Shown here one piece after another: positions 1 to 8,176 of a stretch of DNA of 52,290 bases. Made by a program: the position numbers and the translations under genes. Position 1 is the first letter of the stretch. The number at the start of each line of letters is the position of its first letter. This DNA is from Candidatus Fonsibacter lacus (GTDB lineage: Bacteria > Pseudomonadota > Alphaproteobacteria > Pelagibacterales > Pelagibacteraceae), in assembly GCA_010021145.1 (NCBI GenBank), contig RGRP01000001.1, positions 1 through 52,290 on the forward strand. Reading direction: 5' to 3'. The notes under the pieces are model-generated. The model ran no database searches. It was not told where the DNA came from and saw nothing but the letters and a program-made list of their open reading frames with translations.

Positions 1-1
1 A

Positions 2-538
2 CCAAAATTTTCCGCAGTAAAAATTAATGGTAAAAGATCTTATGAACTTGCGCGAAATAATTTAGAATTTGATATGGAGGAGAGAAAAGTTTTAATAAAA
101 AATATTAGATTGTTAAAACATGAAAATAATAAAAGTCTTTTTTATATAAAATGTGGAACGGGCACTTATATTAGAAGTCTAGCACGAGACATTACAAAAT
201 TCTTTGGAGGATTTGCTCATGTCACTCGATTAGTTAGAACTCGATATGGAAATTTTAGAATTAAGAACTCAAATAGCCTTGAAAAATTAATAGAAAAAGA
301 AAGTACTGATAATTTTTTAAAATATGTGCTTGATATTCATAGTGCTTTAATACATATACCTACCATTAAATTAAAAGATGAAAGAATTAATTTAATAAAG
401 AATGGAATGAAAGTCAGTTTGGTTAATGAATTTGGAAAGGTTAGTTTAGATAATATTTACACAGAGGCTTTAGATAAGCCACTTGCTCTCGGATACCTGA
501 AGTCCGGTTTTTTTTATCCAAAGAGAGTATTTAATTAA
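2..538 (+). CDS. truB: tRNA pseudouridine(55) synthase TruB, 3' part (5' end outside window)
   Basis: TruB converts U55 of tRNA to pseudouridine in the T-loop. The reading frame is open from base 2, before the first ATG at 74, and its first residues (PKFSAVKINGKRSYELAR) are the conserved PPxFSAxKxxGxRAYxLAR segment of the family. The GTYIRSLARD motif of the catalytic domain follows. The N-terminal half with the catalytic aspartate therefore lies upstream of the window and ATG 74 is only an internal methionine. The gene ends four bases before rpsO. The order truB-rpsO-pnp is the usual proteobacterial one. Identification is from motifs and synteny. Confidence 0.95.
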   Translation, partial: PKFSAVKINGKRSYELARNNLEFDMEERKVLIKNIRLLKHENNKSLFYIKCGTGTYIRSLARDITKFFGGFAHVTRLVRTRYGNFRIKNSNSLEKLIEKESTDNFLKYVLDIHSALIHIPTIKLKDERINLIKNGMKVSLVNEFGKVSLDNIYTEALDKPLALGYLKSGFFYPKRVFN

Positions 539-542
539 AAAG

Positions 543-812
543 ATGACAAAAAGAATTTTAAATAAAGAAAGTGTTTATAAAGATTTAAAACAGCACGCTA
601 AAGATGTTGGATCATCAGAAGTGCAAATCGCTATTTTAACTGAGCGTATCAGATATCTAACAGAGCATTTTGCAAAAAATAAAAAGGACAAACATTCCTA
701 TACAGGACTGACGACATTGGTGAATAGAAGAAAAAAACTATTAGATTATCTCAGCAAAACAAACGCAACCAATTATAAAAAGATCTTAGAAAAGCTGAAT
801 ATCAGAAAATAA
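543..812 (+). CDS. rpsO: 30S ribosomal protein S15
   Basis: S15 is a primary 16S rRNA-binding protein that starts assembly of the central domain of the 30S subunit. The 89-residue product has the normal bacterial length and the family core: GSSEVQIA near residue 24, RIRYLTEHF, the HSYTGL turn and the NRRKKLLDYL helix near residue 62. It sits between truB (4 bases upstream) and pnp (6 bases downstream), the classic arrangement. In enterobacteria the rpsO leader binds S15; here there is no space for such a leader after truB. Both ends look intact, which matters for judging the shortened pnp that follows. Confidence 0.97.
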   Translation: MTKRILNKESVYKDLKQHAKDVGSSEVQIAILTERIRYLTEHFAKNKKDKHSYTGLTTLVNRRKKLLDYLSKTNATNYKKILEKLNIRK

Positions 813-818
813 ATTTTA

Positions 819-2681
819 ATGTTTAAAATAGGGGGATATTTTAAAAGGGAAGCAAGACCAACAGAGAGTGAAACTTTAATATCACGATTAATTGACAGAC
901 CAATTAGACCTTTGTTTCCAGAAGGTTTTAGAAATGAAGTTCAAGTTCTGCCAACTGTACTTTCATATGAGAAAGACAATGATCCAGAAATTTTATCTTT
1001 AATCGCTGCTTCAGCAGCATTATCGATTTCAGGCATTCCATTTATGGGACCTGTTGCAGCTTCTAAAGTTGGCTACATCAATGGTAGCTTTGTTTTAAAT
1101 CCAACTAAAGAACAATTAAAAGATTCTCAATTAGAACTTGTTGTTGCAGGAACAAAAGATGCAGTTTTAATGGTGGAGTCAGAGGCTTCAGGATTAACTG
1201 AAAAAGTAATGTTAGATGCGGTTAAATTTGGACATGAACAATTTGCACCAGTGATTAAAATGATCAATGAATTTGCTGCAGAATGCTCAAAGGAAAAATG
1301 GGTTGTAGAACAAAAAGATCTAAAAGATGTAAAAAATAATTTATTAAAAAATATTAAAAATGATTTAGTAGCAGCCTTTTCAGAGCCAGATAAAAAGAAA
1401 AGAAGCGAGCTAATTAATTTAGCAAGAGAAAAATCATTAGCGCTTTACACAGATTCAGAAGAATTTAGTGAAATGGATGTTGAGTCTCAGTTTAAAGATA
1501 TTGAAAAAGAAATTGTTAGAACAAAGATACTTAAAGAAAAGAAAAGAATTGATGGTAGAGGACTTGCAGATATTAGACCGATTAAGTGTGAAGTAGGGGT
1601 ATTACCAAGAACTCATGGCTCTGCTTTATTTACAAGAGGAGAAACGCAAGCACTTGTTGTTACAACACTTGGAACTTCAGAAGATGAACAAAGAATTGAA
1701 AGTTTAGATGGATTACAAAGATCAAGATTTATGTTGCACTACAATTTTCCTCCATTTTCAGTTGGAGAAGTTGGTAGAATTGGAACAGGAAGACGTGAAA
1801 TAGGTCACGGTAAATTAGCTTGGCGTGCAGTTAATTCGATTTTGCCTAAAAAAGAAGAATTCCCTTACACGTTTAGAATTGTTTCAGAAATTACAGAGTC
1901 TAATGGTTCATCATCGATGGCAACGGTTTGTGGGTCGTCCCTTGCTTTAATGGACGCTGGAGTTCCAATTAAAAAGCCAGTTGCAGGAATTGCGATGGGT
2001 TTAATTAAAGAAGGAGCTGATTACTCAGTACTATCTGACATCTTAGGAGACGAAGATCATTTAGGAGATATGGATTTTAAAGTTGCAGGAACAGAAGATG
2101 GAATTACCTCATTACAAATGGATATTAAAATTACAGGCATTACATTCGAGATTATGGATAAAGCATTGTCGCAGGCAAAAGATGGCAGAATTCATATCTT
2201 AGGTGAAATGAACAAAGCCCTTAAAGTTTCAAGAAAAGATTTATCAAAACACACTCCAAAAATGGAAAAAGTAACAGTCGATAAAAAAGATATCGCAGCT
2301 ATTATTGGAAAAGGTGGAGTGACAATAAGAGAGATCGTTGAATTATCAGGCGCTAAGGTTGATATTAGCGATGATGGTATTGTAACTATTGCTGCACCCG
2401 ATGAAGCCTCAAGAAATAAAGCCTTAGAGATGGTAAAAAGCATTATCGCAAAAGCAGAAGTTGGAAAAGTTTACTCAGGGAAAGTTGTAAAAATTATGGA
2501 ATTTGGAGCTTTTGTAAACTTCTTAGGTAAACAAGATGGTTTAGTTCATATCTCTGAACTTGCAGCGAAAAGAGTAGAGAAAGTAACTGACGTTGTAAAA
2601 GAAGGTGATGAGGTTAAAGTTAAAGTTTTAGGATTTGATAAAGGAAAAGTTAAACTTTCAATTAAACAAGCCCAAGAATAG
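819..2681 (+). CDS. pnp: Polyribonucleotide nucleotidyltransferase, missing about 70 N-terminal residues
   Basis: PNPase degrades RNA 3'-to-5' by phosphorolysis in the degradosome. This 620-residue product keeps the second RNase PH core with the catalytic GDEDHLGDMDFK segment near residues 410-422, a KH domain (IIGKGGVTIREI, about 490-530) and a C-terminal S1 domain (from about 548). It begins at MFKIGGYFKREARP, which aligns with the YFKR/FFRR loop near residue 77 of the E. coli enzyme (711 residues). The first strands of RNase PH domain 1 are therefore absent. Upstream is the intact rpsO stop six bases away, so the missing part cannot lie in another frame. The reading frame is kept across the apparent junction. 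It is a true deletion in this molecule or an assembly collapse. Activity as a normal trimer is doubtful. Confidence 0.9.
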   Translation: MFKIGGYFKREARPTESETLISRLIDRPIRPLFPEGFRNEVQVLPTVLSYEKDNDPEILSLIAASAALSISGIPFMGPVAASKVGYINGSFVLNPTKEQLKDSQLELVVAGTKDAVLMVESEASGLTEKVMLDAVKFGHEQFAPVIKMINEFAAECSKEKWVVEQKDLKDVKNNLLKNIKNDLVAAFSEPDKKKRSELINLAREKSLALYTDSEEFSEMDVESQFKDIEKEIVRTKILKEKKRIDGRGLADIRPIKCEVGVLPRTHGSALFTRGETQALVVTTLGTSEDEQRIESLDGLQRSRFMLHYNFPPFSVGEVGRIGTGRREIGHGKLAWRAVNSILPKKEEFPYTFRIVSEITESNGSSSMATVCGSSLALMDAGVPIKKPVAGIAMGLIKEGADYSVLSDILGDEDHLGDMDFKVAGTEDGITSLQMDIKITGITFEIMDKALSQAKDGRIHILGEMNKALKVSRKDLSKHTPKMEKVTVDKKDIAAIIGKGGVTIREIVELSGAKVDISDDGIVTIAAPDEASRNKALEMVKSIIAKAEVGKVYSGKVVKIMEFGAFVNFLGKQDGLVHISELAAKRVEKVTDVVKEGDEVKVKVLGFDKGKVKLSIKQAQE

Positions 2682-3470
2682 TTAGGCCTGCATATTTTTA
2701 GGATTAGGCATACCAACGATATTATAGCCCGCATCTACATAATGAATTTCGCCCGTAACCCCTGCTGCAAGATCGCTTAATAAATAAACTGCAGCTCCAC
2801 CCACGTCATTAATATCAACGTTTCTTTTTAGTGGAGAATGATTTTCATTCCATTTGTATAAAAACTTAGCGTCACCAATTGCAGAAGCCGCTAATGTTTT
2901 AATAGGACCTGCACTAATTGCATTTACTCTAATTCCATTTGATCCAAGATCAACGGATAAATATTTAACACTTGTTTCAAGGGCTGCTTTACAAACTCCC
3001 ATCACATTGTAATTTGGAATAACTTTATCAGCACAATAAGTTAAAGTGATAAAGCTTGAACCTGGTTTCATTATTTTAGCAGCTTCTCTACAAACTTCTG
3101 TAAAAGAAAAACAAGAAATTAACATACTGTTTGAGAAATTTTCTCTTGATGTATTTAAATATTGCCCTGATAATTCCGATTTATCTGAGAATGCAATCGC
3201 GTGAACGACAAAATCTAGATGTCCCCATTTATCTTTAATATCTGAAAAAGTTTTAACAATTTCCTCTTTCTTTTCCACATTGCAATCCAAGGTAAATTTT
3301 GAACCTAAAGATTCAGCAAGTGGAATAACTCTTTTCTTTAGAGCATCGCCTACATAAGTGAATGCAAGTTCAGCACCGTGCTCATTTAGTTTTTTTGCAA
3401 TACCCCAGGCAATTGAGCGATCATTCGCAACACCCATAATCAATCCCTTTTTACCTTGCATTAATTTCAT
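2682..3470 (-). CDS. fabI: Enoyl-[acyl-carrier-protein] reductase FabI
   Basis: FabI performs the NADH-dependent last reduction of each fatty acid elongation cycle. The short-chain-dehydrogenase fold shows the FabI-type nucleotide motif GVANDRSIAWG at residues 13-23 and the catalytic Y145, Y154 and K161 (Y-x6-K). I start it at the ATG at 3470, one base after the fabB stop, giving 262 residues. A longer frame beginning with TTG at 3485 would overlap fabB by 14 bases and adds nothing conserved; an ATG at 3461 is also possible. It is the last gene of a fabA-fabB-fabI run, and its stop directly abuts the convergent pnp stop. Confidence 0.95.
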   Translation of the reverse strand: MKLMQGKKGLIMGVANDRSIAWGIAKKLNEHGAELAFTYVGDALKKRVIPLAESLGSKFTLDCNVEKKEEIVKTFSDIKDKWGHLDFVVHAIAFSDKSELSGQYLNTSRENFSNSMLISCFSFTEVCREAAKIMKPGSSFITLTYCADKVIPNYNVMGVCKAALETSVKYLSVDLGSNGIRVNAISAGPIKTLAASAIGDAKFLYKWNENHSPLKRNVDINDVGGAAVYLLSDLAAGVTGEIHYVDAGYNIVGMPNPKNMQA

Positions 3471-3471
3471 T

Positions 3472-4686
3472 TTAGATACTTTCAAATACTAGAGTTGCAT
3501 TCGTTCCACCAAAACCAAAACTATTAGACATTACACAATTTAAATCTACATTTTTTTTAACTTCAGTCACAATAGGAAGTCCTTTAATTTTTTCATCCAA
3601 TTCTTTCACGTTTGCGGATGCTGCTATGAATTTATTTTTCATCATTAATAGACAATAAATAGCCTCTTGTACTGATGTTGCACCAAGAGAATGACCCGTG
3701 ATTGATTTTGTTGAACTAAAAGGAGGAACTTTATCTTTAAAAACTTCCTTCATTGCTTCAATTTCTTTTGTATCACCTACAGGAGTAGAAGTTCCATGGG
3801 TGTTAACATAATCTACTTTTGAATTTCTTAAATTCTGCATGGACATTTTCATGCATCTCACAGCCCCTTCACCAGAAGGTGCAACCATATCGTAACCATC
3901 AGAAGTAGCCCCATAACCTGTAATTTCAGCTAGGATTTTAGCTCCTCTAGCTTTTGCATGCTCATATTCTTCTAATACGATAACACCGCCTCCGCCTGCG
4001 ATTACAAACCCATCTCTGCTTGCATCATAGGGTCTCGAAGCAGTTTGTGGGGTATCATTATATTTTGAAGATAAGGCTGTCATCGCATCAAACATTGCAG
4101 ATAAACTCCAATCTATTTCTTCTCCACCCCCTGCAAAAACAATATCTTGTTTTCCAAATTGAATAAGTTCCATGGCATTGCCAATACAATGTGCACTTGT
4201 TGCACAAGCAGAACTAATTGAATAGTTCACTCCTTTAATTTTAAAGGGTGTTGCAAGTGTTGCAGAACATGTACTTGCCATTGTTCGTGGCACAATAAAC
4301 GGGCCCATTTTTTTAGGACCTGATGCTCTTGTTGAGTCGATTGCAAACATAACGTTCTTAATTGAAGGACCACCTGATCCAATAATAATTCCAGTTTTTT
4401 CATTGCTAACTTCTTTTTCAGTAAGGCCCGATTCTTCTATAGCCTCTTTCATTGAAAGATAGGCGTAAGCTGAGCCATCACCCATAAATCTCAAAACTTT
4501 TCGATCAATTAATTCTTCGTAATTAATTTTAGGAACACCACAAACTTGGCTTTTAAAATTATATTTTTTATATTCTTCAGAAAAAGTTATTCCAGATTTA
4601 GTATTTAATAGAGAATCTAAAACTTCTTTTTTATTGTTTCCAATACAAGATATAATTCCAGAACCCGTAATTACTACTCTTCGCAT
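3472..4686 (-). CDS. fabB: Beta-ketoacyl-ACP synthase I (FabB)
   Basis: FabB condenses malonyl-ACP with growing acyl-ACP, and with FabA it makes unsaturated fatty acids anaerobically. The 404-residue thiolase-fold protein has the active-site cysteine in SSACATSAH (C161) and the two histidines in HGTSTPVGD (about 297) and GHSLGATS (about 332), as in KAS I. A glycine-rich FGFGGTNA motif lies at the C terminus. The gene is 9 bases downstream of fabA, and fabI starts right after its stop, so the three are very likely cotranscribed. Presence next to fabA favours FabB over FabF. Confidence 0.95.
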   Translation of the reverse strand: MRRVVITGSGIISCIGNNKKEVLDSLLNTKSGITFSEEYKKYNFKSQVCGVPKINYEELIDRKVLRFMGDGSAYAYLSMKEAIEESGLTEKEVSNEKTGIIIGSGGPSIKNVMFAIDSTRASGPKKMGPFIVPRTMASTCSATLATPFKIKGVNYSISSACATSAHCIGNAMELIQFGKQDIVFAGGGEEIDWSLSAMFDAMTALSSKYNDTPQTASRPYDASRDGFVIAGGGGVIVLEEYEHAKARGAKILAEITGYGATSDGYDMVAPSGEGAVRCMKMSMQNLRNSKVDYVNTHGTSTPVGDTKEIEAMKEVFKDKVPPFSSTKSITGHSLGATSVQEAIYCLLMMKNKFIAASANVKELDEKIKGLPIVTEVKKNVDLNCVMSNSFGFGGTNATLVFESI

Positions 4687-4695
4687 TAATCCCCT

Positions 4696-5202
4696 TTAAC
4701 TTTTAAATAAACCAACTTTAAGATTTTTAGCGTTATATATTTCCTTATCGTCAGCAAAGACTAAACCATCAGCTAAACCAACACAAGTTTCGCCTTTCCT
4801 TAATAATCTTTTGATATTAATGACATATTTTACAAGTTTTACTTGTTTTACAACTTCCCCTGTAAATTTTACTTCATTTACTCCAAGTGCTCGCCCATGA
4901 CCAGGATTGCCTAACCAACCAAGATAAAATCCAAGTAGTTGCCACATCGCATCTAATCCTAAACATCCTGGCATCACCGGATCCCCTTTAAAATGACATT
5001 CGAAAAACCATAAATTATCTTTAATGTCTAGTTCAGCTAAAATTTCTCCTTTATTAAATAATCCGCCCTCAGCTGTAATTGAAGTAATTCTGTCAAACAT
5101 TAACATGGGAGGAGCAGGCAATTTTGCATTACCCGGACCAAACATTTTCCCTTCAGCGCAATCAAGCAGATCTTGGTAGCTATACTGATTTTTTTGTTTC
5201 AT
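4696..5202 (-). CDS. fabA: 3-hydroxydecanoyl-ACP dehydratase/isomerase FabA
   Basis: FabA dehydrates 3-hydroxydecanoyl-ACP and isomerises the trans-2 bond to cis-3, the branch point to unsaturated fatty acids. The 168-residue hot-dog protein carries the family signature ECHFKGDPVMPGCLGLDAMW with catalytic H70 and D84, at the same residue numbers as in E. coli. It is first in the fabA-fabB-fabI run and has a plausible promoter about 45 bases upstream. In many Alphaproteobacteria this operon follows an iron regulator gene; here an SH3-domain gene precedes it instead. Confidence 0.96.
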   Translation of the reverse strand: MKQKNQYSYQDLLDCAEGKMFGPGNAKLPAPPMLMFDRITSITAEGGLFNKGEILAELDIKDNLWFFECHFKGDPVMPGCLGLDAMWQLLGFYLGWLGNPGHGRALGVNEVKFTGEVVKQVKLVKYVINIKRLLRKGETCVGLADGLVFADDKEIYNAKNLKVGLFKS

Positions 5203-5242
5203 GAAATTGTTAGAGAATTAAAATTATTGATTATTAAAATTT

Positions 5243-5271
5243 AATTTACAGTTTAATACAGGATTTGACAA
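5243..5271 (-). promoter_or_regulatory. Putative sigma-70 promoter of fabA-fabB-fabI
   Basis: On the minus strand TTGTCA (5271-5266) is followed after exactly 17 bases by TAAATT (5248-5243). The spacing is ideal and the -35 has five of six consensus bases. It lies in the 71-base gap between the SH3 gene and fabA. This is a pattern match only. Confidence 0.4.
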
Positions 5272-5273
5272 AT

Positions 5274-5753
5274 TTAATTGATAATCTCTTTATTTTCTAA
5301 GCCCCAAACGTGATCCGTTTGTATCCAACCCTTATATTTTTGAATTTCAATCAAACACCAATTTGGAATACATTTTTTAATTGAAGCAGCTTCTAAGTTT
5401 CCAATTTTAATAATTGGTTTTGAATAGATCGTTGCATTTTTAAAAAGAACAATTCCATCTTTCATGGTTAACAACGTTCTTTTTCTGGATAACTGACTTA
5501 AATGAATCCAACCGATATCACCCTGATAATCTTTAACTTTTCGCCAAACTTCAAACTCATCAATTACCTCAACCGGCATGTTTTTCTTTTCGTATACAAA
5601 TGCAATGGGATGGGCAGAGGAAGGTCCAATTCTAAGATTTGCAACGCTGGTTCTAATACTAAGATATTTTTTAGTGGTAATTTTTTGCGCTAATAAATCG
5701 GCACTTGTGAAAATAATAAAAGATAAAATAAGAATTATTGTTTTAAACTTCAT
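5274..5753 (-). CDS. Secreted protein with bacterial SH3-like domains
   Basis: A 159-residue protein with an N-terminal signal sequence: a charged start, a hydrophobic run at about residues 5-20 and a likely cleavage near A-Q at 22-23, so it is probably periplasmic. The mature part begins with an SH3b-type repeat (SVANLRIGPSSAHP, then WRKVKDYQGDIGWIHLSQL). A second, weaker copy follows (YSKPIIKIG, then WCLIEIQKYKGWIQTDHVWG). Such SH3 proteins (COG3807 type) are common in Alphaproteobacteria and are thought to bind the envelope; no precise role is known. Its start overlaps the end of the ThiF-like gene by 4 bases, so it is likely the last gene of the ubiE-led operon. Confidence 0.8.
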   Translation of the reverse strand: MKFKTIILILSFIIFTSADLLAQKITTKKYLSIRTSVANLRIGPSSAHPIAFVYEKKNMPVEVIDEFEVWRKVKDYQGDIGWIHLSQLSRKRTLLTMKDGIVLFKNATIYSKPIIKIGNLEAASIKKCIPNWCLIEIQKYKGWIQTDHVWGLENKEIIN

Positions 5754-6502
5754 TTAATCTTCTTAATGCAGTTATTATTTTTATTTAATTTAATTTTTTT
5801 AATTGCAAGATTTTCAGAATTAATAATTAAAATATTGCCACATAATGAATTTTCAAAATTTAATATTTCACGAATTGCCTCATTAGCCATAATCGTCCCA
5901 ATCATTCCGGCAAGGGTAGACAGAACACCTTCGCTTTGACAATCCATCGTGTCATTATTTGGAATTTCTGGCATAAAACATCTAAGACAAGGTGAATTTT
6001 TCTTTTTAAAATTAAAAACAAAAACATGACCATCAAACTTGCTGATAGCTCCACAAATTAAGATTTTTTTATTTTTATAACAATAATCGCTGATTAATAA
6101 TTTTGATTTAAAGCTGTCAGTGCCATCAATGATTAGATCGTATCCTCTTGTAATTTTATTAATATTATTGGTATCAATTTTAGTCTTAAATTTTTTAATT
6201 TTTATTTTAGAATTAATTTTTTTTAACTTTTTTTCAGCAATATCTACTTTAAATTTATTAACGTCATCTTCATCAAATAAAATTTGTCGGTGTAAATTTG
6301 AAATATCTATTTTGTCATGATCAACGACGCCAATATTGTTAATTCCAGAAGATGCAAGATAGAGTGCAACAGGCGATCCTAATCCTCCAACACCAATGAT
6401 GAGAACTTTTGTATCGATGATCTTCTTTTGACCAAAGCTGCCAATCTTTTTTAAGTTAATATGAGCAATGTATTTTTTGACATCGTCATAACTAAGTTTC
6501 AT
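5750..6502 (-). CDS. ThiF/MoeB/HesA-family adenylyltransferase
   Basis: Members adenylate the C-terminal glycine of ubiquitin-like sulfur carriers (ThiS, MoaD). The 250-residue protein has the ATP site GVGGLGSP (about residues 37-44), the D-x6-NLHRQ segment with the conserved arginine, and DGTDSF near 125. One zinc-type CxxC (CLRC) is visible near 177-180. The second pair expected at the C terminus is reduced to a single cysteine (NNNCIKKIK), so zinc binding may be incomplete. No thiS, moaD or rhodanese gene is nearby, so I cannot choose between ThiF and MoeB roles. It lies 6 bases after dut and overlaps the SH3 gene. Confidence 0.85.
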   Translation of the reverse strand: MKLSYDDVKKYIAHINLKKIGSFGQKKIIDTKVLIIGVGGLGSPVALYLASSGINNIGVVDHDKIDISNLHRQILFDEDDVNKFKVDIAEKKLKKINSKIKIKKFKTKIDTNNINKITRGYDLIIDGTDSFKSKLLISDYCYKNKKILICGAISKFDGHVFVFNFKKKNSPCLRCFMPEIPNNDTMDCQSEGVLSTLAGMIGTIMANEAIREILNFENSLCGNILIINSENLAIKKIKLNKNNNCIKKIK

Positions 6503-6508
6503 GAATAT

Positions 6509-6949
6509 TTATCGGCCCGTTGAACCAAATCCACCGCTTCCACGAACTGATTCAGGAAGTGTATCCACTTCAACAAGTTCAGCTTTTACAACAGGGCACA
6601 GCACCATCTGTGCAATTCTTTGTCCTGGTTCAATTTTAAAATTTTCTAAACTTAAGTTTATTAATATCACTTTAATTTCGCCTCGATAATCAGCATCCAC
6701 TGTTCCAGGCGTATTTAGAACACTAATTCCATTCTTTGCTGCCAGTCCTGATCTTGGCCTCACTTGTATTTCATAATTTTCAGGAATAGCAACGGAAAGA
6801 CCTGTTGGAACTAATGTTCGCTCATTAGGCTTTAAAATTATTTCTTTATCAATATTAGCAATCAAATCTAAACCTGAAGAACCTACTGTTTCATATTTAG
6901 GCAACTCTTTATGTTTATAATTTATTTTTTTTACTAAAATTTTAACCAT
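6509..6949 (-). CDS. dut: dUTP diphosphatase (dUTPase)
   Basis: Dut hydrolyses dUTP to dUMP, keeping uracil out of DNA and supplying thymidylate synthesis. The 146-residue product shows all five motifs of the trimeric family: GSSGLDL (about 23-29), RPRSGLA (about 65-71), GTVDADYRGE (about 81-90 with the catalytic Asp), PGQRIAQMV (about 109-117) and the C-terminal lid RGSGGFGSTGR. The start codon overlaps the coaBC stop by one base. The coaBC-dut pairing is frequent in proteobacteria. Confidence 0.97.
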   Translation of the reverse strand: MVKILVKKINYKHKELPKYETVGSSGLDLIANIDKEIILKPNERTLVPTGLSVAIPENYEIQVRPRSGLAAKNGISVLNTPGTVDADYRGEIKVILINLSLENFKIEPGQRIAQMVLCPVVKAELVEVDTLPESVRGSGGFGSTGR

Positions 6950-8172
6950 TATTGAATAAGCGCGTGAAGAATTTTATTGGACAGTTTTTTTGCAATTTCT
7001 GACTTTGTTGTTTTATTAAATTTTTCAACTTCTTTATTTTTAGAAATTAAAAAAACCTCATTATAATCCGAATTAAATCCAATGGATTTATCACCTACAT
7101 TGTTAGCGATAATCCAATCGCAGTGTTTATTTTGGATTTTTTTTTGTGCATTTTCAATGATGTTTTTAGTTTCAGCTGCAAAACCAACTACCAGTTTTGG
7201 TCGATTAATATTTTGGCTAGAGATGAAAGATAAAATATCAATATTTTTTTCAAGTTCTAAATTAAAATCTTCTAATCCTTCTTTTTTTATTTTCTCGTCA
7301 CTATAGTTTTTAACTTTAAAATCAGACACCGCAGCTGTACAGACAGCAACATCTACTGGCAAATTATCTTTGCAAGCCTCGAACATTTGTTTAGCAGTTG
7401 TTACATTAATTACTTCAAGATTATCCTGATTTGTAATATTTAAAGAATTTGGGCCAATCACTAATTTTGTTTTAAAGCCAATATCATTTAAAGATTTTGC
7501 AATTTCAAATCCTTGTTTGCCAGAGGATTCATTGGATAAAAATCTAACCGGATCAATATATTCTCTTGTTGATCCTGCAGTCACTAAAGCCTTTAAATTT
7601 TTATTATTAAATAAACTTTTTGAAAGAAAGTAATTTTTAATAGTTAGAATAATTTCTTCAGGAGATGACATTTTACCAATACCAACTTCTCCGCATGCCA
7701 TTTCACCCGTTATTGGTCCGATAAATTTATATTTAAATTGAATAAGTTTTTGAAAATTTTCCTGGTTAGCAGGATTATTCCACATCTCAACATTCATGGC
7801 GGGAGCAAGAAAAATGGGTTTGTTGGAGGCCATGATAACTGTTGTTGCAAAATCTTTTGCTTCTCCGCGTGCAAAATTAGCCATTAGATTTGCAGTGGTT
7901 GGTGCAACGATTATTAAATCGCACCATCTCGAAAGTGCGATGTGATCCATTTCACCTTCATTATTAGGATCGAATAAGTTTTCAAAAACTTTATTTTTAG
8001 AAAGAGCAGAAATTGATAGTGGAGTTACAAATTCTTTTCCAGAATTTGTTAAAATAGTTTTAACTTCACAGTTATTTTTTCTAAGCTCTCTAATAACGTC
8101 GAGAACTTTATAAGCAGCGATTCCACCACCAATAACGATTAAAATTTTCTTATTCTCAATTGAATTTAGCAT
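6949..8172 (-). CDS. coaBC: Bifunctional phosphopantothenoylcysteine decarboxylase / phosphopantothenate-cysteine ligase
   Basis: CoaBC carries out two successive steps of coenzyme A synthesis. The N-terminal flavoprotein CoaC half has the catalytic H77 (DHIAL), the PAMNVEMW motif at 124-131 and the substrate-clamp C160 in GEMACGEVGIGKM. The CoaB half begins near residue 190 with VTAGSTREYIDPVR and keeps the AAVSDF motif and a lysine-rich segment after it. At 407 residues it is a normal bifunctional form. It lies 4 bases downstream of ubiB and overlaps dut by one base. Confidence 0.96.
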   Translation of the reverse strand: MLNSIENKKILIVIGGGIAAYKVLDVIRELRKNNCEVKTILTNSGKEFVTPLSISALSKNKVFENLFDPNNEGEMDHIALSRWCDLIIVAPTTANLMANFARGEAKDFATTVIMASNKPIFLAPAMNVEMWNNPANQENFQKLIQFKYKFIGPITGEMACGEVGIGKMSSPEEIILTIKNYFLSKSLFNNKNLKALVTAGSTREYIDPVRFLSNESSGKQGFEIAKSLNDIGFKTKLVIGPNSLNITNQDNLEVINVTTAKQMFEACKDNLPVDVAVCTAAVSDFKVKNYSDEKIKKEGLEDFNLELEKNIDILSFISSQNINRPKLVVGFAAETKNIIENAQKKIQNKHCDWIIANNVGDKSIGFNSDYNEVFLISKNKEVEKFNKTTKSEIAKKLSNKILHALIQ

Positions 8173-8176
8173 CGCG

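Noticed and set aside
2192..2734. Minus-strand frames within the 3' half of pnp
   Set aside because: They are antisense to strongly conserved KH and S1 coding sequence and have no recognisable domain.
3470..3485. TTG start for fabI at 3485
   Set aside because: It overlaps fabB by 14 bases and adds five unconserved residues; the ATG at 3470 directly after the fabB stop fits the family start better.
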